Of a DNA stretch of 64,000 nt, positions 46,566-60,551 are shown in pieces (position 1 is the stretch's first letter; each line of letters starts with the position of its first letter). The stretch comes from Epiperipatus broadwayi (lineage: Eukaryota; Onychophora; Udeonychophora; Euonychophora; Peripatidae), in contig JAQFVV010012989.1 of NCBI GenBank assembly GCA_028023455.1, forward strand, positions 248,001-312,000, given 5' to 3'. The notes under the pieces were generated by a model. It was given only the letters and a program-made list of their open reading frames with translations, had not been told where the DNA came from and searched no databases. The translations under genes and the position numbers were made by a program.

Positions 46566-49391
46566 GTAACAGATTAAATATATAAGCCATACTGTATCCT
46601 GAGTCATAGCTTAATTATTGATCGCTATTTGTAACAGAATAAAAATAATAAACTAAAGAAGAACAATCATAATTTACTAATGCCCATGAATTGAAATGTC
46701 ATTTGTAACATAATGAAAATAATAAACTAAACTAACATGAATATCAATTACTGAATAACAATCTAAACCTTAAGTTAATAAAACATTGATAATAATCTTT
46801 GTTGTAACCCCATAAATTTTAATAGCATTTAGAATGGATAGAAAACAAATAAAACATTATTTCAAACTACTCCAAAATATAAACATTATTGGCAATAAAT
46901 CAAAGATAAAGCATTAAAACTAAATATCACTGTCTTATGCCTATAATATAGATCTCTTATAATAGAATGAAAATAATGGCAAAGAATTACATAAATAAAG
47001 TTTAATATTCCTTATAAATCAACACATTGTTTATAAAAATACAATCTTGTAATCAAAAGTTATATTTAAATGAAATGATTCACAAATTGATGAAATAATA
47101 ATCTTAATATGTTCTACAAGTTTACAATATCAATGACATCTAACAAAATATATAACTCAATAATTGATTTCTAATTACAAATAATTAAAATAAAATTACT
47201 GCTGACTCAACCTTGCTATTTTATTAATATCAATGTACTCTTAATAAATAAGTCAGTTATAAAAAGATGAAATATGTAATAATGATAGTACTAAACCAAT
47301 TAACTTAATATATCTTTTCATTTTCACTAACTTAATATATTATAAAATGAAATTATCTATTAAATAACATTAAGATTTTCAATACCCAATTCTAACAATA
47401 TATAAAATAAATGTTAGATTCCTGTTTGATGATTATTGCAATAAGAAATCACATCCAATTACTCTTCACTTTATTAAAGCTAAGTTATTAAAACTTTAGA
47501 TGATAACTGACAAAGCATATAAAAGATTGTTAGATATATTATAGTTAAATATTATTATTAAAATTTAATATTTAACTAAATTTACAATCCACACTAATAC
47601 ACTTTAAATATAATTTAAGCAAATCATTCTAGTTTGTAACAGAATAAAACATATTATTCTTATCAACTTTATAACTGAATAAGATTATGATGTTTATGGA
47701 TGTCAACTAACTTAATATAATAATCCTTTTAATTAATATTGACTAAAAATAAAATATGTTAAGATTTCATGGCAACTATCATTACTTATCTGCAATAATT
47801 ATCATATTTACACTTTTATAAATAATCAAATCCATTTATATACAATTTCTGTTTTAGTATATCTATTACTTTATTGCTGTATAAGATATATACCTGCTCA
47901 GATAATAAGTGCTAAATTTAATAGAAAGAAAATGATATATAATTATACTTTCTTACCCATCCTGTGTTTTTGATTTCCAAATTATTTTTGTAACTACTTC
48001 TAATGAATTATGTGCTATAATCAATTAGTGGATATCATCTCATCCAAATATGATTAATCAATAAATTTGCATTGTAAAACTGAGTGACAACCATGCAAGT
48101 TTATTTATTTTAAATTAATTCAAAATTCATTAACAAATTGATATAAATTAAAATCAAGGATATATATATATATAAAGCAAATAAACATTTAAAATATATA
48201 GAAATAATCAATTATGCTTTAAGCAATAGATTTTAAATTGACATTAATTTCATATTTAAATAGGTTATTGTACCTCAATCTTCACTGATTAGATAACAAA
48301 TACAAACACATATGTTTATATAACACACACAAAATGTTGTTGAATGTTTATACTTTCTGAAATAACTTATATCTTCTTTCTATACTTCATACAAAATTAT
48401 AGTTAATCAATATATAATAAATATATATATAATTATATATATATATATAATAATTATATATATAATAAAGCTACTTATCTGTTAATATAAATCTAAAAGA
48501 AAAAAATAAAATAAATACTTATTATAATATAATCTTTTTGAATTTTTAATATATGTTACATACCTGAACTTAATTTATGATCAATGCATTAAAAATGAAT
48601 ATTTTAAATTAATATAATTATTACTATGCTGCAAGATATAAATTCAAACTAGGGAGACATAATTCTTTTACATTTAGGTATGTAAACAGATCACTACTTA
48701 ATCTAAAATTATACTAATGTTTCTATCAATAAATATTATATATTTTAAATGGAAAAAAATATGTATTAATAATAATGATAAATATAAGAAAATGACCTGA
48801 GTAATACTCTTTAAATATGGCATTTCAAAAATAGCACCATAGTTCTAGTGGTTATTTTTTAAAATTACAATCTGATATTGTTATTTCAGAGAAAGTGGAA
48901 ACATTACACAAATTTATAAGATTAGTATATTTTTGTTAATTCTAATATTTTCCAAATATCCAAATTATCTTTTCATTCAGCAGATATTTGATCTATATTA
49001 TAAGTATATCATGTTTTTTATAAGACAGTGTTATTTAGTTTTATTGCTTTATCATTGATATATTACAAAAAGTGCTTTATATTTTAGAGTAATTTGAAGT
49101 TATGTTTTATTTGTTTTTATTTGTTCTAAATGTTACTGAAATTTATGGGATTATAATAAAGATTACTATAATTCTTGTATTAACTTAAGTATTAGATTGT
49201 TATTCATTGATTAATATTTATTTTAGTTTAGTTCTTTAATTTCATTCTGTTACAAATGACACTACAATTCACAGGAATTATTAAATTAGGATTGACTTTT
49301 ATAGTTCATTATTTTTATTCTGTCACAAAAGGTCAACAATAATCTGGCTCTGACTCAGGATACACCATGGTCCACATATTTAATCTGTTAC
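46566..49391. repeat. Large inverted repeat, arms about 400 bp
   Basis: GTAACAGATTAAATATATAA ... ATACTGTATCCTGAGTCATA ... AATAACAATCTAA at 46566-46960 recurs inverted at about 49000-49391 (GACTCAGGATACACCATGGT, TTTAATCTGTTAC). Matching continues through CATTTGTAACAGAATGAAA-type units and an AAATAACACTGTCTTAT block. The 2 kb between arms is AT-rich and non-coding. The left arm contains three tandem units of about 70 bp, each with TTTGTAACA(G/T)A. It lies just upstream of the element 3 gag, so the left arm could be its decayed LTR and the right arm an inverted second copy. Confidence 0.6.
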
Positions 49392-49463
49392 TATATATAT
49401 ATAATAATTTATGCATTAAAATATATTACATGTAAATTTTAAATGGGAATAATGGTAGACAAT

Positions 49464-49506
<43 letters not shown>

Positions 49507-49769
49507 CTCTCAACTTTTCTGTTAAAACTGAATGTGAAGTTTTATAGTAGTATACTATGCAAATTTTTATCACTACTTAATAATTAAATGTTTACATGTC
49601 TGATTAGCCAATTTATAAGATCTTTCATAATTTTTATAACTTTAAATGTGATCTTAACAGCCAGTTTAGAATGTTTAAATCTCTTAAATATCCCTATTAT
49701 AATTTTAAATGCTTAATCTTAAAGGTGCTAATGTAAAGGTGTAATATTAAAATTAAAAATATTTTAGTT

Positions 49770-50035
49770 TTTTTATCAGATATTTATTTTATATAGTATT
49801 ATGTTATATAAACTGTAATATTAATAATTAGCCATTAAACTAATGCACAGTGATTGCTTAACATCTTCAGCTCTCATTTCCAAACATTTAAGATTTGCCC
49901 ATACATAAATGTTTAGGTCAAAAAGATAGATGGATTCGTTCTATCTTTTCACAAAGACTTTATCTTGTGTTTGGAAAGTGAGAGTATTCTTTTATAATTA
50001 AAATCCACAAAGCGCATGTGCATTTTCTTATCAGA
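49770..50035. repeat. Repeat family D, second copy (single arm)
   Basis: GATATTTATTTTATATAGTA ... AATTAGCCATTAAACTAATG ... GATTGCTTAACATCTTCAGC ... CTATCTTTTCACAAAGACTT ... CGCATGTGCATT. It combines pieces of both arms of 39874-40530 with the central part deleted. Confidence 0.7.
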
Positions 50036-51374
50036 GTTTATTAAAATTTAATATTAGAGTCAAACTTTGAAGACAAGTTCAAACCTTTAAAACTAAATTG
50101 CAAATGTTTAAATTACCTGTAAAAATTTCTTATTTATTCTTAATTGTAGGAAAAATATTGTAATTAAATAATTTTAATTTAGTTGATTAAAGAAGAAATA
50201 ATTTTAAAGCTAAGAATTAAAAGTATAAAATGTGAGTGTGCATTTTTTATATTAAAGTTTAATTTCTTCAAAAACCTTCCTTGTTATATTTAATGTTGGA
50301 GTTCTTTTTAAACATCTTTATATTTAAAAAATTCACTTTAAAATATTTTGGAATCTTAAATTAATTTTTTAAACACGTGTTTAAAATATATTATTTTAAG
50401 ATAATATTCTGTTTAAAATAATGTAATTTTTATTATGCAATATTTTTCACTTTATTGTAATACATTTTAAATTTTGCTAAAAAAAAAATTGTGTCAAAAA
50501 ATATTTATTTAAAAATGATGTAATTATCAATATGTTGATCATTTAAATTAACAGACTAGATTATCATCTTTAGAAAACTCTAGAATTGTATTAATTGTTG
50601 TTTTACCAGTAAATTCTAGAAAAATCTTAACCTTTTTATTAATTAGGTCAACTGGGTATAATTAAAATGTCAAATTTATCTCACAAAAATTAATCACATG
50701 CCTGTGATTATAAATAAATCTGGTGAACTCACCTGTCAACATTTGCTTATCTTCTTGCTTGCAGAAAGGATCAACAAATTATTATTATTTATTGATTGCT
50801 TAAGTTTTAACAACATTAATTAATTTTATGTTTGTTGTAAAGTTTTAAAATATTGAAGTACTAAATTAACTATTATCTAGGCTCAATTTTAACTGATAAA
50901 AACTTCCAGAGTTTGAAATTATAGTATAGGCCATGCATTATTGGAAATTCAACAGAAAGCTTAACAAAAATTAAATCATTTTTGCTAAAACTAAATATAT
51001 CAGTGGATTTTATGAAAAATTGTCATTATCTTTCCTGTTATGTACAAACTTTTATTATATCTATTTTCCATACTATAGGTAGATGATATTACAAAATTAA
51101 ATGTTAAGATATATATGCTGAAAGCATTAAAACTGTTAAAGACTTTACATTATTTTAACTATTCTTTAAGCAACTTCTATTTGAGGAATATTTCTTAAAT
51201 TTTTCATGTATTTAAAAAACCTTTTTTTTTTGGAATTATTTCATTTTTAAATGAAAAGACATTGAATCCAAATTGCAGAACATTTTTCATAATTATAAAA
51301 TAATTTATAAATGTCTTACCTGAATTCATACATGTCTCAATAAAGAGATATTTAATAGTGTGACTATACATAAT
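50036..51374. other. AT-rich non-coding DNA
   Basis: No supportable feature. Confidence 0.45.
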
Positions 51375-51745
51375 GTATGAAAATCCTAATCAACTTTTCT
51401 CTTATAAAAGGTGGAGAGATCAGGAGGAACCTTATAAAAAAGTATATGAAATTTCTACTGACTGTTGCCTTTGGTAGGATGGCTCTGTTAGTTAAAGAAT
51501 TGCCTTAAAATTCAGGATCCAGGTTCGAATCCCATGCTAGTACTGTATTTGGTCAGAACAACAACACTTGAAGAAAAGATGAGAATAATATTTCTCAAAA
51601 TGTTGTGCATATACTAACATGTTTGATGTGCTATTACTAACAGTTGAATGTATTTGGAAAATTTAAATAAAGTTAAATTTTTCTAAAGACATTCAATACT
51701 TGTATTAAATGATGAAAATAGTCCAATATAAAAATACAACTAAAA
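51375..51745 (+). repeat. tRNA-like SINE / Penelope tail, third copy
   Basis: GTGAAAATTTCTACTGACTG-like sequence leads into GGATGGCTCTGTTAGTTAAA (A-box-like) and CCAGGTTCGAATCCCATGC (a near-perfect B box). CAACAACACTTGAAGAAAAG and AATTTAAATAAAGTT follow. The same order is seen in the tails of the Penelope copies at 29150-29520 (inverted) and 31250-31625. No nuclease remnant precedes it here, so it is either a SINE sharing its 3' part with the Penelope elements or a strongly truncated Penelope. Confidence 0.65.
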
Positions 51746-52585
<840 letters not shown>

Positions 52586-54985
52586 GTTCTGTTATAAAAT
52601 GTGATATTTTAAAAAATGTTCCTTAATTTAAGCTTATAATATATATGCTTTTGAAAGATGTATGAAGTTAATATATGATATTCTACTGACATATTAAATG
52701 TACATCATATTTATGCTTTTGCTCATGAAATATGTTTCCTCAATTTAATTGGCCATACATATTTGTGCTAGTGTTTTTAAAGATTTTTGCTTAATTTTAT
52801 TATGTAAATTATTGTGCACATAAGTTGAATATGCTATATTAAAATATTCTGGAAATCTAATACTTCAGAACCCTATTTTCAGTAATTGTATCCTGTCAAT
52901 TGGTAGGGAACCAAGATGAAAGACTTTCTTTTTATTTTATTTTATTTTGGTAAAAGAGTATAGTTATTAAGTTTAAATAGTCATGATATTGTATAATGCT
53001 ATTTTTATTACTATTTGCATTTTTATTTGGTATAATTTTTAAAAATTATTTATGAAGTATATTTACCAAAAATTCTCAGAATATTGATATATTGACAATG
53101 CTATATTTTAAATGTGTTATATTTGATTTTATCATAAAGTTATTTATTTTGACAGTATATGCAAATGCTGAAAGTAGTAGATGCTGATGTATATTTTTAA
53201 TGTTTATTTTTGTGCTATAATTTTTATTGTTATGTTTACACATAAGTTGTAGTTATTATTAAAAGAGATTGTAGGATTATTCTCTCTTGTTCTGTGTGTA
53301 CTCTTATCTTGTCTATATATATTTAATAGAGATAATAGCCTTGTCTCTCTCTTATGTTTTAATATATTCCCCAGTGAATTATATTGTTCTTTAACCAATA
53401 TTCAAGCATATAATGCTTTATCTAATGATAATCCTATTATTGTTTTTTCTTGATGGTTCTTTCCCATTAATTTTATGAATAGAAATAAAGTCTTAGTTCA
53501 TTTATTGCACTCAGATGTAGATGTCTGTCTCTTGAATTCATGATATAATTTGCATAGTCTTGGCCTTATCATCTCTAATATGGTTTTATTTGTGATGTAT
53601 TTTTGTATGAAGCCATGAGTAGTGTATTACCATGACTTTATCCTGGAAATTGATATTTTGATTGTTAATAAGGAAAGCCATCCTTCTGAGTATAGATTGT
53701 TTATTTTGATGTGTAGTTCATGTAGCTGTGGGCTGCCAGTACCTCAAGATGTAAATCTGAGAAATATTTAATATTAAAAATTTTAAATTATGTATGTGGC
53801 TTCAGTCAACACTATACATCTTCAGAATTCTTCTCATCATATGGATTAGTAAGTTATATTTTATAAGAGTATAAAATACAATCATTATGGACATTATTAT
53901 AAAATGAATGTTTTTTAAGAATGAGAGAACTTATTCAAATAATAATGTAGATGGTTTCATTAACGATATCATATTATTTATTTTTTAAAGTGGAAATTAC
54001 AATTCTTCTTCATATTAAATTTTATTTAATATATCCAAAGAATTCATCTTGATAATATTGTAAAATATCAAAACTGTTTGTTTGTTAAATGTTTTAAAGT
54101 CAAAATTGATGTTATTTTATTGTTAACTTATTTTGTTGTCGGTTACCTATTATCTGATATCTTGAGAAATGTAAACATTATTCAGTTTATTATAAATTGT
54201 CCTTAGTTTCATGCAATGAGATTATATGAGCAAATAGAATTTAACATGAAAATCACTTTATTAAAATTGCATTTCTGGTGTTAAGAAAACATCTATGAAA
54301 GAATTTATTTTGTTTATTAAAAATAACTATAATTATTTATTCATTATTAGAAGATCACTTTAGTCAATTTTATTTATTAAAAGATCAATGTGCTTGTTTT
54401 TAAATCACTTTATATCATTAAAAGATTACTTTGTTTTTTCATTATAAATGCAAATGCTAGAATTACTTGGTTTTAATTCAGAAAATATTTAAAGAAGACT
54501 TATTAATGTGATATTTTGTATGGCCATAAAATTCCTTATCTACTCATTATATCTGAATGCTAACCTAGCATGTTATCTTCATTTAACTTAAGAGTTTTCC
54601 TGTTTAGTTTAAATTTTAAATTTATTATTGTAATTTAATGAGACATTATCTTAAGGATAAGTATATATCTTATGGCTTTGTTATTTTACTAAGATCTCAT
54701 TCTTTGTTTAATAGTTTTCAAAAATTAAAAGAGAAAAATAAAATTATTAAATATTCATTATATGAAGGTTAGGATATCCATTTTATACTTAAGATTATTA
54801 GAAAAAAGATTCATTCAAAAACAAATTTATTTTTAAAGCAGACGTTAATGTGGCAAAACATAAGAGTACCAGATTTTATATCTTAAAAGAATTTTAATGA
54901 TAAATGTGAGCAAGATAATAAGATACTCATTATAGTTGTAAGATATATTCACATGATCACAATTTCGTATGTTTGCACATAACTG
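52586..54985. other. Non-coding stretch with an unrecognised minus-strand remnant
   Basis: At 53204-53398 a 64-codon minus-strand frame (MVKEQYNSLGNILKHKRETR...) and stop-interrupted sequence up to about 53800 look like decayed coding DNA. No family could be assigned. Elsewhere AT-rich sequence only. Confidence 0.35.
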
Positions 54986-54986
54986 T

Positions 54987-55345
54987 TATTAAAACAGGCA
55001 AAACTCTCCATACAGTAGTGCCACTCAGTGCCAGCCTGAGTAATCAATGGATGCCAGAAGGCTTGTGCATAAAATTCCCATCTAGTGCCCACTCATCCAT
55101 ATCCCCAGACTAGTTTCTGGCTTGTGGCCTTTGTCAATGAGGAGTCTTGGATCTGAGAACACTGCACCTAGATCTTAGAAGGGTTGCATTAGATCACTGA
55201 TGAAGGCCACATGCCAGAAACTAGTCTGGGGATATTGGATGAGTAGGCACTAGATGGGGATTTTATGCACAAACCTCTGGCATTCATTGATTACTCTTGC
55301 TGGCAGTGAGTGGCACTACTGTATAGAGATTTTTACCTATTTTTG
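54987..55345. repeat. Foldback repeat family A, full-length copy
   Basis: TATTAAAACAGGCAAAACTC ... AGTAGTGCCACTCAGTGCCA pairs with TGGCAGTGAGTGGCACTACT ... GAGATTTTTACCTATTTTTG. The inner arms, from AATCAATGGATGCCAGAAGG to ACTAGTTTCTGGCTTGTGGC, pair with GCCACATGCCAGAAACTAGT ... CATTCATTGATTACTC. This is the clearest complete example of the family; no open frame of significance. Confidence 0.85.
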
Positions 55346-55892
55346 TAAAATATATTGTGAGTAGAGAAGGTAAAATAATGTAGCTCTTTAATGACATATT
55401 CTTTAAATATTAAGATCCATTATATTTTGAAAGAGTAAGAGAAGTCTTCTTTTCTTAATTTGCTAATATATTGCCTTTTTCTTAATAATAGTTATTATTA
55501 TTATTTATTTTGTTGCTTTTATTATTGTAGCATAAAGCATTCAAATCCTGAATTTAGCCAATATAATATGATTTATTTGGTGATGTCATGACATCGTTAG
55601 TCTCATTTGTTGTCCTATTTTATGTGATTATATACTTGGCTTGCACAATGTGTTTCATTGGAATTTGATAGCTCTTTTTCAGTGACAAGTTTTGGCATGC
55701 ATAACTGTTGGTGTTTCAATCAGTTTGAGGGTTCTGATTAATCATTCTGGCTGTATGTTCATATTGTGTGCATGCCATTATTGTCATTCATATTCTCTTA
55801 AGGTTACAATATATCTATTAACCAGAAGAAATTTGGATTACATTGTAATTATCATCAACTAATATAATATAGATAAAGAAAAAAAATGGATA
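55346..55892. other. Non-coding stretch
   Basis: TTATTATT tract near 55485 and AT-rich sequence; no supportable gene. Confidence 0.45.
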
Positions 55893-56126
55893 TCACATGA
55901 TTTTCCAAAAAGTGGTCATATTGATATTAGCAGATTGTTGATATATTATACAATCTTTGGATTGTTTTATAAAGATTGCCTCTTTAATTTTTCTTTTTTT
56001 ATGATGCCTTTCTTTATTTACTACTTTGGTATGATCTGGGAGTAAAGGTAAATCTAAAATTGCAAAATTTTTCATAGTTAAAAAAACAGGCAGTATAGAA
56101 CTTATTATTGTTACTATTATATACAT
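55893..56126 (-). pseudogene. Penelope-like GIY-YIG domain C-terminal fragment
   Basis: The frame contains FAILDLPLLPDHTKVVNKER then HHKKRKIKEAIFIKQSKDCI and MTTFWKI. The pattern (ILD....... R..KEA.FI......N......W) fits the helical end of Penelope-like endonuclease domains. No GIY-YIG core or reverse transcriptase lies upstream, so it is an isolated fragment. Confidence 0.5.
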
Positions 56127-57489
56127 AATTGTATAATAGTTGATGTTATTTTAATCTTTTTTCCAATATACATCTCAATTCCCCAATAAATAACAATTTC
56201 CATCCACATATAACATGATACATACTATTACTGTTTTTGCATTTAATGAATGGTATTTTTAGAATTATTAGTCAATGAATTTACATTTAAAGAAACATAA
56301 AATGAAATATTGTATTTATCGTGTTTTTTTAAATAAATTTGAATTGAACAATATTTAAAAATAGCATAGATATCCACTTTTATTATTTCAACTTATATTA
56401 ATTTTGTAAGGTTTATTATTAAATTTATTCAATGTATATAGAATTTATCTTATTCCATATTTTATATTTATAAATTCTTCAATAAGTAGTTCAATATTTT
56501 GGATTTTATCACTTTCATAACTACATAATTTTTCCTTATGATGTGAAAAGATTTAAAGATAGCTATTTTAGCAAGAATATTAAATTTAAAAAAGGTGTCA
56601 TAAAAGGGAAATATTTAAAGAGGCAACCTTTGTAAACCAATTTAAAGTTATATAATAAACAAACAATTTGATAATATCAATATACACAGTACATGGATAA
56701 CCATGTGATATCTGCTTATTTTTGTCAATGTTACTTCAGTTGTTGATGATTACAATGTAATTGAAAGTATTTCCATTTAATATATATATATATATATGAT
56801 AAGTATATATATATAATATATATATATCTTATCATTGTTATTTTCTACCAATATCATAATGTTAAAATTTACATATATAAGTTAAATTTAATATATACAT
56901 AAATTTTTTGATTAATAAAAAATAGAAATAAAGAGATTATCTCCATGTAAACAGAGAAAACTTTGTTTTTGATGTCACCAGTAAACCTGATTAGGTACTT
57001 TGGTATTAGAGCTGCAACATAGGGGAGATAAGAGGCTTTTTGACACCCACAACAAATGTATAATGTTGCAATGATATCAAATTGAAAGGAAATGAACCCT
57101 GTGAGTATACGTGTGGAAACATATTTTTATCTTTATCAACGTGATCTTTCTTTTTGTAATACTTTGACATTTTTAGTTATTGTCCAGATTTCTTTCTGCC
57201 ATACTTAATGATATAAAACAAATGTTTCCACCAGGATAAAAACGTAATGAAAGTCTCATAATTAATATGTATTTTTTTATTTGTGGTTTATTTTTGTTTA
57301 TAAAAAAGAATACGGTTAGCATTTCTGTTGAAAATACCAACATACTCTGAAATCACATGCTACATTTTGGAAGGGAAAATTTTTAATAGAGATCTCCATT
57401 TTCTGGGGTAATATTAAATGTTTTATTTTAAGGCAACAATTCCTGTTATATATTACATGGTAAATATTGTATGAGTATACTTAATGTGT
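56127..57489. other. AT-rich non-coding DNA
   Basis: A TA palindrome at about 56780-56830 and a string GGTATTAGAGCTGCAACAT at about 57002, whose inverse lies at 58312. No gene. Confidence 0.45.
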
Positions 57490-58010
57490 TTTTATAAATA
57501 TTATTTAAAAACCAAAATCATTTACTGTTTGCATAGTAACATTTTTTTGTGTGGAATGGCATTATTTCATTAAGATCACATATCACTTTTTTTTTTATTG
57601 GGAATGTTGTTCTTAAAAGATGTTAGTGTGAAAGTCATACATATAGTTAATATCTTTTTATAAATATTATTTAAAAACCAAAATCATTTACTGTTTGTTT
57701 AATATGGATTTAAACAAAAAAAAATTTTGTGTAATGCCATCATTTCATTAAGATCGCAAACCACATTTTTTTTGCTTTCAAATGTCATTTTAAAAAGTTG
57801 TTAGTGACAAACTCATACATATTTGAATATCTCATTATTTAGAAACCAAAATCATTTATTTTTTGTTTAGTGCATATTTAAACTAATAATTTTTTTTGTA
57901 ATGCCGTCATTTCATTAAGATCGCACATCTTTTTTTTTTATTTCAAATGTCATTTTTAAAAGTTGTTAGGGTCCAAGTCATGTATATTTGAATGTCTTGT
58001 TCAAAATCAT
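57490..58010. repeat. Three-unit tandem repeat, about 170 bp period
   Basis: Units start near 57490, 57657 and 57833. Each contains AAACCAAAATCATTTA, a GTAATGCC(A/G)TCATTTCATT-like block, AAGATCGCA, a T run and AAGTTGTTAG. The last two units are more similar to each other than to the first. This is satellite-like and not coding. Confidence 0.75.
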
Positions 58011-58089
58011 ACATTTCTTATTGAAAATGATAAATATGCTTATTAAGTTTTTACTTTTAGTTATTGTTAGTCCTATAACATGAGGCATG

Positions 58090-58331
58090 ATTAGACCTGC
58101 TGCACCTGTTTCACATTCATATCAAACCCACTGATAACTTTGTAAATTTTGCCAAAATATCATGAACAAGATATCCATGTACACACTTTTTTGCCAAAAA
58201 AATCATGTACAAGATCTGTGTACACATTATTTTGGTCAGATCCCAATATTACAAAGTTATCAGCAGATTGATACAAATGTGGACAGACACAGTAGGTCTA
58301 ACACATGCTCCATGTTGCAGCTCTAATACCA
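58090..58331. repeat. Foldback repeat
   Basis: GTTTCACATTCATATCAAAC then CTGATAACTTTGT pairs with ACAAAGTTATCAGCAGATTG then ATACAAATGTGGACAG, and AACAAGATATCCATGTACAC with its partner near 58205. Centre about 58180. Ends near ATGTTGCAGCTCTAATACC, the inverse of the string at 57002, which suggests that the tandem array sits inside a larger inverted element (57001-58331). Confidence 0.55.
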
Positions 58332-58679
58332 AAAAACCCTTGATTAATATTCCTGAGGCTATACAAGTGTTTATCTATGAATCTTTAAAATAGCTTCTTT
58401 GTTTAGGATTTTAAAAATATAAATATACATTGAATTAAATATTTTCATGGATCACTATTATAATAAAGAACAGAAATAAACAGGTTATATCTGCATGAAC
58501 AGAAATACCTTTTATTTTTTGATGTTTCCAAGACACCAATTACCAAATAAATATCATGTTACTAAACAAGTTTTCTTCATTAACCTATATAATAGCACTT
58601 TTGATCTTGTTTTTTTTAGTAAAGTAAAAAGAGTCTTCTTTTATTTCAAATTCAAATTGTTATATATATATATATATAT
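58332..58679. other. Non-coding DNA and TA microsatellite target of element 2
   Basis: AAATAAACAGGTTATATCTG at about 58472 resembles AAATAAAGAGATTATCTCCA at about 56928, a weak direct repeat. A TA run (58660-58679) directly precedes element 2. Confidence 0.5.
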
Positions 58680-60172
58680 TGTGACAAAATGGGTTCGAAC
58701 CCAGTCACAATTAAATTATTTAATTGGCAAACATATATAGTTGTAGATATATATAGTATTTAATTTTGTTTATTACGTGATGGTGGTTACAAATACATAA
58801 ACACAGGGGGGGGACTCTGTCATTTTAAATGATATATATGTGTGTGTGACAAATGCATGTATGAATGAATTAAGTAGTGAAAAGAGAGAAATGAGATTTT
58901 TGTTTCAAGTTGAAAAAACTAAAGTTTTCCGGCAGAATGAGATTTGATTTTCTGTTATATTACAATAGAAGCTACGACACGAGTTTTCGCACGTCTAACA
59001 GATCTGGTTATTCCACATTGAAAATCAGAAGTGAGATAAAAAAGAAGCTTCTAGAATGAATGGAGGGGGCTATAAAAGTGAGCCACCCAGAATGCATAGA
59101 ATCTTTTTCCAGCAGAGCTACAACAGTAAACACCGAAACGGTTTTAATATTCAAAATATATAATGGCGATTTCAAAAGAAATGTCAGGGTAATAGAAGCT
59201 GCATCGGATTCAGGTCCCTGATTCCAACCTGCTGCAGCTGCTTTGATGCTTCAAAACAACACATAATTCCAGCATGGAATCAAATGAACCTCATCGGCCA
59301 ACAGACCTAAAGATCTCAAATCATTACCTTGAATTGCCTAATTTACCTGCGGAATGGAACTATATAATAAATAAATAAAAATTGCTTCTACTACTTCCCA
59401 GGAAAGTCAGGTAAAGAACTTTAATCATTGATCTTTTTAAATCTTCTTTATAAAAAGGAAATTTTGTATTTTCAATAATTAGTGAAGGTGATGTGCGAAC
59501 TAACTTTATAAGATTTTTTTAAAGCTTCGTTCCATTACGGACGTAAGAAAGTAACTAGTGTTGAAAGTCACATGATACAAACTTTTCATAGTATCGACCT
59601 TCACTACTTGAGATATGTATGAGAGATCTATTAAAAAGAATGACGTATGATTGCGATTTGAAATGACAGAGTGCTAAATATTGTTTTTTTTTATAATATT
59701 AAATAAATATATCAAGAAAGTAGAGTATTGACTTAGTTTAATTGTTTATAAATCCATTTATTTAGTTCATGATTATTTTATTTATTTTATGTTTAAAAAT
59801 AAAAATAAAAGAGAACTCTTAGCCTCATTCGTAGCTACTCTTGGCTGTGATGCTACCTGACCATGAGACTGAGCTAGCTGATGGTCAAAACCTCTCTCAC
59901 ATTACATAAATAGTATTCTTGTTGGTAATATGTCCACTTCGCGTAATTCTTATATTCGTATAGGATTGACACTTGGTGTCCTTCGGATGACCATAAATAC
60001 ATGTTGGGGATATATTACAGTTGCAAGAATAACCCATAAGTTTGAATAATAATATTTTATGTCAAATCACTTAATTAAATAAAAATACACCAACACGTAT
60101 ATTGATACATCATATACATATTCGGCAGTACACACCTGTCTAGTGAGAGGACAAAAAAGGGTTTTGTTATAA
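58680..60172 (+). repeat. Element 2 left LTR
   Basis: Begins TGTGACAAAATGGGTTCGAA, includes TATA box and AATAAA-type signals, and ends GGGTTTTGTTATAA. The same sequence recurs at 61561-63065. Confidence 0.9.
59071..59077 (+). promoter_or_regulatory. TATA box of element 2 left LTR
   Basis: GGGGGCTATAAAAGTGAGCC is a strong TATA-box context, inside a GC-richer patch of the LTR. Transcription would start about 30 bases downstream, near 59100. The AATAAATAAATAAA run at about 59367 would be the polyadenylation signal, defining U3, R and U5 in order. Confidence 0.75.
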
Positions 60173-60190
60173 TGGCGTCCCAACTAAAGG
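60173..60190 (+). other. Primer-binding site of element 2
   Basis: TGGCGTCCCAACTAAAGG begins at the LTR boundary. The TGG would pair with a tRNA CCA end. The tRNA species was not identified. Confidence 0.75.
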
Positions 60191-60551
60191 GCTTCAAAGA
60201 GAAGTAGAGGGGAATGGGGAGAGTTATGAGATATTAGAAATACGTTAATAAAGCGAAAAGTTTTATATTTTATTGAAGAAAGGGTTGTTTAGATATATAG
60301 TTCAAATGAAGCATTAAATAAATCAAAGGGCGCTAATTTGTTAAATGTATATCTATTAAGAAATAACCAGTTATGTCAGTTTGTAGATGCGCAGTAGGTC
60401 AAACATACGTAAGCTATTAATTTTAATTTCTTTGTCTATTCCAATGATGTTTAGAGAGGTAAAGTGGCCAACAGGAGGGCAGTGCAGGGTGCTGGGATGG
60501 GGGAATGGGTCTGAAGCATTAATCAAAGATAAAATAAAAGAAAAGAAATTT

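Noticed and set aside
53204-53800. Minus-strand remnant considered as RT or integrase
   Set aside because: No conserved motif could be placed; left unassigned.
60387-60551. Upstream extension of the element 2 gag frame (MRSRSNIRKL...)
   Set aside because: It begins in the leader just after the primer-binding site and is unlike other Gag starts; the ATG at 60552, just before the coiled coil, is the better start.
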